Assembly (NCBI GenBank): GCA_012064385.1
Contig: QRDG01000141.1
Span: 1 to 64,000, forward strand
DNA length: 64,000 nucleotides
Reading direction: 5' to 3'
DNA from: Puccinellia tenuiflora
Taxonomy: Eukaryota > Streptophyta > Magnoliopsida > Poales > Poaceae
The notes beneath the pieces were generated by a model, which saw only the letters and a program-made list of their open reading frames with translations, was not told the DNA's origin and did no database searches. A program made the position numbers and the translations under genes. Positions 30,454-43,119 of the stretch are shown piece by piece. How positions within the stretch are numbered: position 1 is the stretch's first letter; each line of letters opens with the position of its first letter.

Positions 30454-33341
30454 TCATAGCTCAGATTTGCCGGACTTTGTAGGCTTCTTCTTCCCTTGCC
30501 ACCATTTCTTTACCACTTTGGACACCTTGCTCACATGGCCTTTCAATTTTTTGCCTGTATCCTTGATCTGTTTGACAACCTGTTGCTTCAGATCTTTCTT
30601 CTGTGGACCCTTATTTTTTAGAACTTTTCCCTGGAAGGAACACAGGAGTAAACATCGGAAGTTCAGATAGACATATTTAGGTGAGAAGTTGCTAAATTTA
30701 CCAAATTCTTGGGGAAGTTATCCTCCTCATCTTCATCGTCATCTTCATCATCATCACCACCTTCATCGGCACCGAAGTTGTTCTTCATGAGATCGTCTCT
30801 AGAGTACATCTTCATGTTTGGGGCTCCGGGGATACCCTGCCATTATCAATAGTGCATTGCAAGATTTGAATCTTCACATATACTTGTATAAAGTTACATA
30901 TATTACAGCTAAATATCTACCTCCATTGATCTCATTATCTTCTCCATCTCAGCATCTTTTGATGGCTTCGCAGCAAAGGGATCTCCAGGGACCCGATCCT
31001 ATGATTTTTACGATGTGTTAGAAATGGCATATCCCAAAGCTTCGAATCCAGATGCTTCTTAGCAGCAGTTAATTAACTTTTACAAGCAAGCATCGCAACA
31101 TGAATTATATTCAGGTTCAAATCATGCCATGATTCTGTAAAGTACTTGATTACATAGTGGAAATTGCTACTGAACTCCTTTTTTTTACCTTTTACTTCTA
31201 GGAAGGGTTTCTTGTAGCCTGTGTCTATCTTATAAGACATTTGTATTAATATCACAACATGTAATTAAGAAAAAACATGAATTTACTACAAAGTACACAT
31301 ATCAATAGATGGATTTCTTGGAGGTAGTGTTTCGAACTTAATACCATATATTTAACTGTAAATGAATTGAGTGAGCCATCATGAAACTAAACAGGCCTAC
31401 TAACCTATGTCGAACTAAGGGCCTGCGAAAATAACAGATAAAGCTCAAGTAAGACTAGTATAATATCCATGTCCATATCCAACCTGTATGAAACTTTGCT
31501 GCTATTTACTAAATGCAAGTACCCCAAAAATGAAGCTATCTTACAAATTCCCTGGTTGACCATTACTCCGTGGCAGGGCTTAAAGGTATGAAAAGGGCAC
31601 TGATCTCATGAAATTTCCTTGCTACGCTTTGTAAGAAGAGGCTAATTTTTCGATTACTTCACACTAAAGTGGTAAACTACTAGGTACTTGCTACATATTC
31701 GTAGATAATAACCTATTTAAGAGGTCAGAAAAGAGGAGATTGCTTACTTTTGGAACTGGTGGTGGAGCCGCAGCACATGCTTTGGTAATATCTTTGCAAA
31801 CAAACTTTATCAGCTGATCAACTGAAGGCTTATTTGTGTAGACAAATTCAGCAACATCAGTATCAGCATAACCCATTACCTACAAAGAATTTCGTTCAGT
31901 TGAGTACACAACTTCACAGAATTTAATAGAAATAATAGTACCACCTTATTGCTTAACCTTTAACAAATTCTTGAAAGAAAACCTCAACTAATTTGATTAG
32001 GTAGCATAGATAAACCATGATCCATTCAAAGATGACTACTAAACAGTGATGCCGAATTCATGAAAGATTATCACATATAAAGAAGCCAAGATCTTAGTAA
32101 TGTTCATACTGTAAGTATTACTAGTCTACTAGTACAAACACGTAATAAACTAGATAAGCATTGATCTTCACCTCCTGGCATGCACTCTCAATGGTTTTGC
32201 ATTCTGAATTGCAGTGTCCCTCCTCATCTTGGTCCACAAGCTGCAAATACTATGGCGCATTAGAATGTGATTGCAACAGTGTGTTTGTGCAAGTAACACA
32301 AACTACATATAAAGATGTGAGCATGCAGAATTAGATAGATCACTTTCATTTGAGAACCAGCTTACATGTAACCCATATTAACTTGGAATGGCTCAATCAA
32401 TTATACTTACAAAAGACAACTTTTGCTTGAAATAAAAAACCAAATAGTATATCTAAGGGGAAACTGAACTAGCTATATCTAGCCATAATTATATTATCTA
32501 AACCAGTCACTTACATGGTAATGTAACGGGAACATGCTAAATTTAAACAATTCAGTTCATACTGTCAATTAGACTGTTAACGTGTTTGATTACTATTTAT
32601 AATATGGAACGGAGGGAGTAGTATTTGAATAGTTCAGTTACTTGGCTTTTCTTTCTATTGTAACCGATCAGTAAACAATTCAATCTGGGTACTATAATTT
32701 GCGAATCATTTGGCATTGCGCCTAGTAGCGGCGAAGAAGATTTAAGATCTTCAGAAGCCTAGATAGTACATAGCCGGTTCTCCCCACCGCCAGTGGCCGC
32801 ACCCAACCAGAGCAATTTCCAACTTGCAGATTTAGCAAGCATCGACAACGCACGGATCCGCATCAACTCTAGCCAAAGACAAGAGAGTTCAAATTTACCT
32901 CGAGCTTATCGCCTTTCTCGACGATATCGATCCGGAGCATCCAGTCGGCCTCCTGCTTCTTCAGGTTGCACACATTCTCCGCGATGTCGATGATCTCGAT
33001 CTCCGGCACCTGCAGTGCCGCACCCACAAACTCTCGGCTCATCAACCGGCTCAAAATTCGCCCGCCAAACCAGACGCCGCGGGGGCGCAGCAGCAGCAGC
33101 GGTAGGAGAACAGTACCTTCTTGGAGGGCGGGAGCGCCTGCTGCTTCTTGGCGACCTGCGCGGAGATCTCCCGCGCGATCCGCTCGCAGACCTGGCACCG
33201 GATGTAGGGGACGTCCTCCCGCCTCGCGGCCGTCGCCGGCTTCTTCTGCCCCGCCGCCTCCACCGCGGGGGAGGCGTGGAGGAGGAGGACGGCCAAGGCC
33301 GCCGCGGCAATCGCCACCACCACGGCGCTTCCTCTCGCCAT
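30454..33341 (-). CDS. Canopy-like saposin-B/DUF3456 protein, ER lumen
   Basis: Seven exons on the minus strand: 33117-33341, 32899-33009, 32172-32240, 31748-31879, 30921-30998, 30702-30836 and 30454-30630. Every junction is GT-AG and the sum is 927 nt (308 aa plus stop). Residues 1-30 form a signal peptide (VVVAIAAAALAVLLLHASPA). The DUF3456/canopy domain follows with paired cysteines: YIRCQVCERIAREI, ENVCNLKKQEADWMLRIDIV, EGHCNSECKTIESACQE and KFVCKDITKAC. Then come a linker, an acidic stretch (GGDDDEDDDEDEEDN) and a basic tail ending KSGKSEL, which resembles an ER-retrieval signal. Animal canopy proteins assist folding of receptors in the ER; a plant role is an inference. No damage is seen. 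The start is the only ATG giving a signal peptide. Confidence 0.9.
32595..32625. mobile_element. Single Stowaway-like end in an intron
   Basis: GGAACGGAGGGAGTA lies in the second intron of the canopy gene. The opposite end is not recognisable, so this is at most a remnant. Confidence 0.4.
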
Positions 33342-33650
33342 CTTCAGGTTCAGCTTGTTTCCGCAGTTGGGTCAGTGGCTGCGGACTTGAAGCGGTGGCG
33401 GGTGAGATCTGCGCCGTTGGTTGGTGCGGGAGGCGCGTGATCGGAGGGCACGGGGGGCGTGACCGGAGGGTGGTGGCTCCGGCCAATGGGAGGGAGGCAG
33501 GTCGGACGCTGTGACGTGGTTCCACGGAGGAGCGTCGTGCGTGATCAGATGTTTCGGTTGCCGTGGGCCGTCGTTAGCTTACGAGGAGAATCGAGGTAAT
33601 AGCCGGGCCGGTCATCCGCGGCCTGGTAAATCAGGGTACAACTATAAAAA
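33342..33650. other. Promoter side of the canopy gene; pre-insertion repeat
   Basis: GC-rich leader and promoter of the minus-strand gene. At 33586-33630 lies a copy of host repeat sequence with AGCCGGGCCGGTCATCCGCG. The same repeat recurs around the hAT element at 35.04 and 38.56 kb and shows what that site looks like without the insertion. Confidence 0.4.
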
Positions 33651-33655
33651 TATAA

Positions 33656-34949
33656 AAAGGGTTCCCTTTGTAAAGGGAACTTTATTAGCTCCTAAGCGTG
33701 CTACGTGGCGGGAGCACGCTTGTCCTGCATGTAGAAAGCAAAATCGAATTTGAATACGAAGTGAAGGAAGCAAAAACGAATTTTCCCACCCCAGCTTCCC
33801 TGTACATCCGCGCGCACACGAGTGTACATCCGCGCGGACATCGTTGTACATCCGCGCGCACATCGATGTATATCCACGGTGTACAAACTCATGCTGCTAC
33901 TTAAATATAAAGCTCTCTTGCATACCGGTATATAAATTTGGGTACTTGCCACCCCCACCCCCAACCCTAACTAATATATGTAAGTTACAAGTTTTTCTTA
34001 ATCTAGCGGCTCGGCTTCGTCCCCCGTCGCCGCTACCGCGGCGTACGGGGGGACTCAGCCTCGGGACGTTAGGGTACGGAGGATTCATCGTCGTCGACGC
34101 TATCACGTCGACGGCGATAAATCCTCCGTACCCTAACACCTACGCTAACGCGCCACACGAAAGTACAGAGTATATAGAACAGAAAGTACAGAATGTAGCC
34201 ATTCGGATGTACAGATTAGTGCAAATAGGGTGTACAAGTACAGAGAAAATGGAGTACAAAGTACGTTGACAGCGGATGTACAAGTAAGTTCAAACCCGAA
34301 GTAAAGCTATGTTCAAACCGGATGTACAGCTATTCAGCTTTTGGATGTACAAAAAAAATTTCGTCAAAACCTATCGACATGGGATCTAGTTTTGAAGATC
34401 TCGACGCGAGGAGTTCAAAAGTGAAAATGGTTCATAATTTGGATAACCGGTTCTCAAGATATTTCGTTTTTAAACTTCGGTTCAAAAAAATAAAAGGAAA
34501 AACTACCCTCCCACCGAGTACATGTACATAGAAAACGGAGTGCAAAACACGTTGACAGCGGATGTACAAGTAAGTTCAAACCCGAAATACAGCTATGTTC
34601 AAACCGGATGTACAGCTATTCAGCTTTTGGATGTACAAAAAAAAAGTTCGTCAAAACCTATCGACATGGGATCTAGTTTTGAAGATCTCGACGCGAGGAG
34701 TTCAAAAGTGAAAACGGTTCGTAATTTGAATAAGCGGTTCTCAAGATATTTCGTTTTTAAACTTCGGTTCAAGAAAATAAAAGAGAAACTCTCTCCCACC
34801 CGTATCCTTCCTTTTCTCTCTCTTCCTCCCCACTTTAACTCCTGTTGCGACACGTGGCGAATATTCAAACAAAAGAATAAAGGAGAAGGCGCCACTTGGC
34901 GCGAGGACAGCGGAGGAAAAATTCCCTTCGCGAAGGGTTCCCTTTTTTT
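33656..34949. mobile_element. Unclassified DNA element with hairpin ends
   Basis: Left end GGGTTCCCTTTGTAAAGGGA and right end CCCTTCGCGAAGGGTTCCC pair as inverted repeats, and each is itself a short palindrome. Inside: a 22-bp tandem repeat TGTACATCCGCGCGCACA (x4, about 33802-33880); a near-perfect 70-nt hairpin (34069-34138); and a direct duplication of 286 bp (34265-34550 against 34551-34836) with CCTATCGACATGGGATCTAG. GGATGTACA recurs throughout. No transposase. A clear target duplication was not found. Confidence 0.6.
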
Positions 34950-35042
34950 AGTGATTACCGGTAAATCAAGGTAGTAGCCGGGTCGGTAATAGCCGTGGGC
35001 CGTTAGCTTTCGAGGAGAATTGAGGTAGTAGCCGGGCCGGTT

Positions 35043-38000
35043 GGGCGAAGCTCCTGATATGGCAAGGTAGGGCGGCCGCCCTACCTTGATTTTTGGCAAA
35101 AAATCGCATATATATATGCATTTTTCGATATATATACTAGTTTTGCTGTTTTCTGTTCGTTTCTGAGAAAAAACAAAGAAAAAAGAGGATAGTTGGGCCA
35201 GATCTCACTGTCTCTCCGGCCTGGGCCTTAGTGGGCTGCGCGGGGAGAGCTGAACTGGGCTTAGTGGCCTCATACGCAGCAGGCACAGGTTCCATCGTTC
35301 TTTCCCGGCCGCGACCTGCTCGTTCCCCTGCTTCGTTCCTGCTCCTTCCCCGACCTGCTCCAGCTCCAGCCGCCATGCTCGCCACCGCCCCCAACCCCTC
35401 GCTCTAGCTGCCGTCGTGCCTCCTCCTCGGCTCCTCGCTGCACCGCGCCTGCGCTCTAGCAAGGGAGGCTCCGCGGCTGAGCGGCCAAGCGCCACGGCGG
35501 ACGGCGCGCAACAGGAGCAGGCGAGCAGCTAGGGTTTCCCGCTGCCGGCGGCTGGCCGGAAACCGGCTTTTCCGGTGGCGGTTTCGTGGTGGAGATGGAT
35601 AGGAAGGGTAAAAGACCTGCTGCTGAAAAAGGGGGAGGTATAATTCTTAGATTTGTGGTGAATTATGAGCTACGGATGTGAGCAAAGTATTCATGTTTTT
35701 AACTTTTTTCAATTGCAGATTTGAAGAGATATTTTGTGTCAATTGCTAGTGACAATAGCTCTAAACCAAGCACTCGGGAAAGTGTAAATATTGTGACAAA
35801 TGAAGAGCAAGAACAAGAAGTGGAAGAAAGTGAACAAGTGGAACATTCTGTTGAAGCTAGTGTTGAAGCTGTAGTGGAAGAGAATGTTGATCTTCTCGGA
35901 TCAGGAGGTATAACTGATTTCGTAGATTACATAAAACCTGATCCCGGACTTCGCATTCAAATGGATCAGTTTGCCCCCAATGTTATAGATGATGTTAGAT
36001 TTGCTTATCTAAAGAACGGTCCAACTCAACCAACTCATCATAATTTCCCCCCAAATAGAGATAATAGGCCCTTTTGGCCAGCATGGTATAAGAAGTTTGA
36101 TTGGTTGGAATATAGTGTGGAAAAGGACAAGGCATATTGCTTCTATTGTTATCTTTTTAAGCATGATCGGATGGATGAAAAATTTGGGTATGATGTGTTC
36201 AGCAAAACTGGGTATGACCATTGGAAAAATGGGGTAGATGCATTCCGTAAGCATGAGGGTGGACCATGTAGCATCCATAATATTTCACGGGCAGCTTGTG
36301 ATGATTTTAAGAATCAAAAGGCAAGTGTGAAAAGCAAAGTGACAACTTATTCTAATGATGCACTTGTAAAGTATGAAACTCGTGTGGATACTTCTTTGGG
36401 CATTGTAAGTTATCTATCATTGCAAGGTGAACCATTTCGTGGACACGATGAATCCTCTTCGTCTTTGAACAAAGGCAATTTCTTGGAGATGCTTGATTGG
36501 TATAAAGCAAGGAATAAGGAAGTGCAAATTGCATTTGATGAGCTATGTCCTGGAAATGCCAAAATGGTTTCCTCAACTATTCAGAAAATACTTGCCAAAC
36601 ATTGTGCGGATGCGGTCACCAAATACATCAAAGAAGAGATGGATGGTTGTCTTTTCTCTGTTCTTATTGATGAATCTCGTGATATATCGGTCAAAGAACA
36701 AATGGCCATAGTTGTGAGGTATGTGTTCATGTTATATACTTGTGCTTTAGTTTTTTCTATATAGTGTAATTGTATCCCTAATTGTATCCTTAATTGTATC
36801 CTTCTTTTAGGTACGTGAGCAAGGGTGGAGTTCTTGTTGAAAGGTTTTTGGGCATTCAACATGTCCCAAACACATCATCCGCAGCTTTAAAGGAAGCACT
36901 TATGGAGGTTTTCCGTAAACATGGTCTTCTTATTGCAAGACTACGAGGACAAGGGTATGATGGAGCATCAAATATGAGAGGGGAATTTAATGGCCTTCAA
37001 AAATTAATCCGTGATGAGAACCCATATGCTTTCTATGTTCATTGCTTTGCTCACCAGTTGCAGTTGATTGTTGTTGCTCTATCGAGATGTTGCAAAGGTC
37101 TTGAAGATTTCTTTGATGATGCGTCCATGATTGCCAATCTCTGTAGTTCATCTTGTAAGAGGATGGATATATTACTTGATAGGCACAAAGAGATGCTTTT
37201 AGCTCAGATCAAGAAAGGTGAGGTGCCCACAGGAAGAGGGAAAAATCAAGAAACTCATTTGTGTCGACCAGGTGATACAAGATGGGGTTCTCACTACACA
37301 ACTTTATGTCGTATTGAATCAATGTGGGATGCAGTGATAGAAGTTTTGGGCATTGTTGAGGATGACTCTCGTGTTCCATGTAAAGCAGGAGGTTATGTCC
37401 ATAAAATGGAGACTTTTAGCTTTGTGTTCATCATGAAGATGATGCTAAAGCTACTTCGTATGACAAATGATGTATCTCAGCTATTGCAAAAGAAGGATCA
37501 AAATATTGTTCAGGTACGTGATCAAAAATATTGTATGGTTTTACTATTCTACTTTTGCTATATCTAATTGTTAATCGAAATTTGTAAACTCATTTCAGGC
37601 AATACCTTTAGTTACCGATGTGAGAACACGTTTGGTCAATTGGAGGAATGATGGATGGGGTTCACTCCTGAAAGATGTCAAATCATTTTGCACTAAAAAA
37701 TGATATTGCAATCCCAAGTATGGATGATAAGGTAACCAAATGGGGCAGAACAAGAAAAGGGGGACACCACCAGGTTACCAATGATCATTTTTATCGTGTT
37801 GACACCTTTTATGCTGCTATAGACTCTATTATCACCGAGTTTGATCACCGCTTTAATGAGGCATCTTCAGAGGTTCTTCAGAGCTTTTCTTGTCTTGATC
37901 CAAGAGACTCATTTGCTAGGTTCAATGTGAGCAAGCTTGCTAGGCTTACAGAGATTTATGATGATGATTTTTCTGATTACGAGCGGGAGCACATACGGGA

Positions 38001-38556
38001 TACTCTTGATCTATTTGTTATTCACATGAGAAGAATTGAAGATTTTAGAGTTTGTCTTGATATTGCAAGCCTAGCTAAAAAGATGGTTGAACTTGAAAGG
38101 CATATCATGTTTCCTACAGTTTACCGTCTTATTGAATTGGCATTGCTTTTACCGGTGGCTACGGCAACCGTTGAAAGAGCATTCTCAGCTATGAAGATCA
38201 TCAAGACCGAGTTGCGCAACAAGATGTCCGATGGTTGGCTTAATGATTTGATGGTGATCTACATTGAGCGAGAGATATTCAAGAGTCTTGATCTTAGTGA
38301 TATTAAGAAAGATTTTCAGAAGGAAGGTAGAGCTTTACCATTGCCAGGGACATCTAGACGTCATTAAAGCTTCATTGTCGGTATGTTTGTTAGTTCTATT
38401 TTGATTTAAATATGTTATTGCTATTATTGTACCAAATGATTTTGCTTAATATCATATAAAGTACCATTGTGTCTATATAATTCATTTTTGTTGCGTCATT
38501 TTTTTCTTCGCTTTAGAGTTCGCCCGACCTCAATTTTTTTTCGTCCTTCGCCACTG
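35043..38556 (+). mobile_element. hAT transposon, nearly complete
   Basis: The right end TCCTTCGCCACTG (38556) is followed by GCCGGTTA. On the left, GCCGGTT (35036-35042) directly precedes GGGCGAAGCTCC. The left tip seems to have lost a few bases of the expected CAGTGGCGAAG-type end. An 8-bp duplication and these ends fit hAT. A perfect 26-bp palindrome (35063-35088, centre GCGGCCGC) lies near the left end. The interior encodes a four-exon transposase with one frameshift. Confidence 0.88.
35595..38367 (+). pseudogene. hAT transposase (TTF zinc finger, DUF4371, dimerisation), one frameshift
   Basis: Exons 35595-35637, 35719-36718, 36811-37513 and 37599-38367 join with GT-AG introns and consistent phase. 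The start MDRKGKRPAAEKGG leads to an acidic N-terminus. The TTF-type zinc finger follows (RPFWPAWYKKFDWLEY, AYCFYCYLFKHD, HEGGPCSIHNISRAACDDF). DUF4371 and the catalytic core come next (FSVLIDESRDIS, LRGQGYDGASNMRGEFNGLQ, CFAHQLQLIVVAL, CRPGDTRWGSHY). The C-terminal dimerisation region has LPVATATVERAFSAMKIIKT. In exon 4 a run of six A (37695-37700) puts DVKSFCTK out of frame with NDIAIPSMDD, giving TGA at once; five A would keep the frame. Otherwise the gene is intact, so loss is recent or a base-call error. Confidence 0.88.
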
Positions 38557-40555
38557 GCCGGTTATCCGCGGCCTGGTGGACAATACTACTAAAAAAATCC
38601 TAAAAAAAATCTCTGATATCTTTCTAAAAAAAAGCTCTTATAAATAACTCTCACTATGATCCCCTCAATGTCAATGTATCTAGTTATGTTAAAAAAGATG
38701 TATCACTTCCCATCACCTGGTGCCACTAGTATCAAATCTCCATCACCAGTAAACCCTAGCGCCAATGCCATCCCCACTATAGTTGTCGACGCCCCTCTAG
38801 CACTTCAAGGCTCGTCCTCTCCCCGCAAGATACCCCACACCATAAATTTATGGAGAATATTACTATCTATCATATTTGATCACTGAATATCAATTAGCAA
38901 AATTAAGAAACAATAACATGATTTTAGTCACCCCTTATATTATACAACTTTAGTATAGAGAGGAAAGGAGGTGTGCCATTTTTGAAAACATAAATATTCC
39001 AAATAATGAAAATATGGGGAATATTTATTGAACAAAATTTATATGCATGATCCCATATATCATATATAGAGGCCAGGGAACAATGGACATGAGTTTGTAC
39101 CCTCATGTTCACTACAAGGTTTTATGGAGGAAAGGTTTTTTCTGCACAACCTAAGAATCGATCAAGCAATAATCCAGAGTCAACAAAAAGAAACTCCACA
39201 CAAGAATGAATCAAAGATTTATTGTTACAAGTACCAAGGTACAATTATTAATTTACCTTGATTTCCAGGACATAGAAATCAGGACATTGCAACAGCTCAC
39301 TGGCACAAAGGCATGCCAACGAACGACAAATACGTAGGAGGTCACCCATTGTGAAGCTAAATGGGCTATGCAACCACCCACCACCACTACATCATCTCAT
39401 GTGCACAACAATGGGAGCACCATCCTGCATGTTGTCCAACTAGCAGGCGAGAAGTGGCACGTCATACCGAGCAGTTGACAACACGCGTGGTGGCAATAGT
39501 GAATATATATGATATGTACACATAGATGCAAGTAGGGGGCCAAGGCAAAGCTTAATTATCCAGGATTATGGGAGGGGTGCTAGAGAGAGAGAGAGATAGA
39601 TGGTGTTCATAAGGGAGATGATAAGGAGGTGAGGTATAGGGTAAGGGGCACATGATGGATGTGGTAAAAAAAACTTTGAATGGAACACAACATATGCGAT
39701 CGAAAAAATAATCATTTTCGCAAGTGACCGCCAATAAGCAATCTTGACTTAATTGATTAAACAAACAAATTACATCATTTTGATCAAACCGATAAAATAA
39801 AACCACAAATATTGTTGACAAAACATAAAGCTATATGAACATTCCTAGAGATGGATTTTTCTAGCTTCACCGTTTGCGTCTCAAATTTCCACCATGTCAT
39901 ATATAGGTGAAGACCTGCAAAAAACGAACATGCACAAGCTGGACTAACCTCGAAGGTTTTGAAAAAACAGCTAGATTCGCGCACCCCAATAGGTGAAAAC
40001 ATAAGATCTTTGACACTCCCATGGAGGATTATGCAATCGGCATCTCTCTAGATGCCGCCCGACGTGCTTCAGAGATGTCTTTGTAGGGGAGAGTAATGGG
40101 CCGGCCGGTGGATTGTTATGATCTTTAGGATTTTAATTCTATTTTATGAAATAAAAAATATGTTTACAGATAATCTATTTATAAATTTATTGAATATACA
40201 CTATAGAATTTCAGAAAATTTTAACATTCAGTTTTTGCTAGTTTGTTCACCACCTTTGCCTTTACTTCGGATCTTAGGATTTTGCAGATTAATAGTGTGC
40301 ATACATGTAAATATGTGAATGTTGTTAGAATTGTTCAAACTTCGTTACAATTTTGAATTTTTTTACCTTGGAGCGGAAAAGGTCCGCTCTTAAAATTTTA
40401 GTGGTGACATTATGTGGCCCCACGACAAAAGGCTTCTACACATCCAACTACCAAATATTTCTGAATCATGGAAATGTCCAGAAGTATTGAAAATATGACG
40501 CATGCTGGTTACTTGATAATCATAGCCTCTCTGCACTTCAAGGCTAAAGGGCTTA
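38557..40555. other. AT-rich intergenic DNA, no gene recognised
   Basis: The host repeat that took the hAT element continues to about 38600 (TTATCCGCGGCCTGG). The rest has scattered stops, short GAGA runs (39580-39600) and no domain or clear repeat structure. Open frames up to about 90 codons show no recognisable motif. Confidence 0.4.
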
Positions 40556-40699
40556 GCTATTACTCTTATAAAGGCTCCTGCCTTACCCGGCTGTTGCCCC
40601 CATCGCTGCTTCCGCGCTAGCGTGCGTCGTCCGATCGGATAAAACGTGCTGCTGTTTCACCTGTGGCTGTTGGATGTGGTGAAAACTTTTTTCACCTGT

Positions 40700-41640
40700 T
40701 TAAATGAATAGTACCATCCCAAGAGTCCATGACCGATGGGTCCAGTGGTCCACAGATCAGTGGGCGAGACCACCTCATCCGCGTCTCTCAGTTTGGTCGC
40801 TCGATGGGTGGACTCGCGTGGGACAAAATCAGCGTCGCGGTGAAACCCTAGCGAGTCACGCTCATGTCTCTCCTCCCCAATCCCCTCCCGTGATTTTCCC
40901 CTCCCCCAGCTCGAGGCCCCTACCCGCCGCCGCCCCTCCCCGCCGTCGCCCATCAGCAGCCTCCCGCCCACGCCGGCGTCGGGACAACAGCAGCAACACC
41001 AGATGGAGGAGCTCGGGGCCGCTGTGAGCGGGTCTGGCTCCGGGAGCATCGGCGGCCACGAGCTGGCCGGTGGCGAGGAGGGCGAGCGCGGTGGCTCGTT
41101 GTCAGCCGGGGGAAACCAGTGGCCCCGGCAGGAGACACCTAGCACACCAGATCCGGGCGTTCCCGTCTTCCTCCTTCCCCGAGGCAAGGAGGACGATGTA
41201 CGGCGGCGTAGCAGAGTCGAGGCTTCCTGCTGCTTGGCGTCGGCCTGGTCTTCATCGGCTTCCTGCTGCTCGGCGTCGGCCTCTCCGCGGTCGGCATGTA
41301 CTCCGTTCGCATCACACACGAGGATATGACAGGACCGAGCCCCATCCAGCGAGAGGAGGAGGGCACCGCACGTCAAGGAGGAAAAGCAGGGTGAGCACTC
41401 GGCCCCCTCCTCCGCGCCCTCGCGCCCGGTACGGATTCGCTCTTGCACCTCCACTCTCTCTCTCTCTCTGCCTCCCATCTCACCTCTCTCTCTCTCTCAC
41501 AGTCAGTAGCGGACACGACGGAGATGGAAACGGCCGGTTGTCCTGGCCGAGCAGGAGTCTCCACGGGCGGCTGCTGAGGCGATGACGCCACGGCCGAGCA
41601 AGAGGCGTCGTCCTGTGCTCATCTTTTGCTCCGCCCTAGA
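40700..41640 (+). other. CpG-rich leader or first-exon region
   Basis: Sharp rise in GC with long frames on both strands (41003-41329 on plus, 40657-41478 on minus); none carries a domain. A 36-bp tandem duplication at 41221-41292 reads GFLLLGVGLVFI then GFLLLGVGLSAV in one frame, but that frame has a TAG at 41209-41211 and no ATG before the repeat. It looks like a decayed promoter and first exon. Confidence 0.3.
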
Positions 41641-42519
41641 CAGCACCAGATGAATATGGAGAGCAGTGGCGAACCTGCGCATCCCAGGTAGCTCCTCTTT
41701 TCCTTGTTTGCTTCCTACATTTGCCCTCAAATTCCCTTAGGCCGTATGATGAATTGGAGGAACATCAAGCAGCAAGTATTTATGGCTAGGCTGGTACGTG
41801 ATGATGAAGATTCCCTGCTCCTTGCCGTCTCCTCTGCCCAGGCGAAGACATTGATGAGTTGAGCCCTTAATCCTTGGATGTGACTGCCAAGATGGATCCA
41901 TACAGGTGGATCTCCTATTTTCCTTCTTTGCTTCCCTCTGTTTTTCTCCAAATCTCATCTTGATTTGTTGAATTACTCTGTGGTTTTCCTAATATCCCTT
42001 GTCTTTGAAGACCTGTAGGTGTTTTTTCAGATAATAGCCTGCAATTGGTTATCATCGTTGAGCCCTTAATCCTTGGACGTGATTTGCAAGATAGAAGAGG
42101 GTCAACAATACATTTGATAGCAGCAGCCTACACCGCTGAATTTGTTCTTCAATTTCTCCCCTCGAGGTGTGGAACCTGTTCCCAAACCCTATATTAGTTT
42201 AAAAAATTTGTGCCCACATTCCGTATGTCTGTGCCCAGATTTAGTTCACAAAATAGTCTGTTTGGGGAGAGGAAAATATATTAGTAGTTTGCTATTGCTT
42301 CCAATTGTGCATGGTCTAAGTTGGTAATTCTATATGTCTTTTGGTTTGACAGGTTGCTCTCATGGTCATTCAGCCCATTCACTTATTGTCTAGGTATGAA
42401 AATGGTTATCTATTTTGTTCTTTACCATCTAAACTTTAGGAAGAGTTTTAAAGGGTTATAGTGAGCTGCAATTCAGTATTTTCCTCTTTAATATTCATGT
42501 CATTCAGTCAATATAGGTA

Positions 42520-42770
42520 CAGAGGGGAGATGGAGAGGTCAAGCATGTCGATGTTGGGGGAGAAGCCACCAGTTCTGCCACCACCGCCAGCAAGGAAGAA
42601 GAAAAAGGCCATTGCTGTCACCATGCTGTGCTTAAAGTCTAACCCAAGAATCACCCTTGTCGACGCGCAGGCAAAGCCAAAGGCGCCGGCTCGCGTGGTG
42701 GTCACATTTGCATCTAGCTCCATCAACTCCCACGTTATCATGCCTGCAGCTCGGACAACTCTTCCCGCGG
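42520..42770 (+). pseudogene. Exon-like fragment, unknown parent
   Basis: An open stretch with ATG at about 42530 reads MERSSMSMLGEKPPVLPPPP, a lysine cluster, then VTMLCLKSNPRITLVDAQAK and VVVTFASSSINSHV, ending before GTGAGTAG, a plausible donor at about 42771. An acceptor-like AG precedes 42516. A possible next exon near 43010-43103 reads LAPVFAIPDLQEEHTVKEM and stops, though the phase does not join cleanly. I do not recognise the gene. Confidence 0.35.
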
Positions 42771-43119
42771 TGAGTAGATTGTGTGGTAATAAGTGTTGAT
42801 TCATTAATATTTGATGTTTAATTGGCGCTGATCATGATAAATCAGGTAGGAAATAGATGTTGATCCTGTAGTTTTGGTTTAACCTGCGGTGAATAATTTC
42901 TTATGTGGTGAAAATTTTGTAGTGAAATGATCATGCTGTTTGGTGATATGTAGTGAATTGAAAGTGCTAACAGTTTTCCCTTATTATTTGAGTAACAGTG
43001 GTACATGTGGGACAGTTGGCACCGGTCTTCGCCATTCCTGACCTCCAAGAGGAGCACACTGTAAAGGAGATGCCGAAGCCACAACCCTCACCAGCCCCCT
43101 AGCCGAGTGGCTCCACATC

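Noticed and set aside
41221..41400. Membrane protein with duplicated GFLLLGVGL segment
   Set aside because: The frame has a stop at 41209-41211 and no start before the repeat, so no gene is called.
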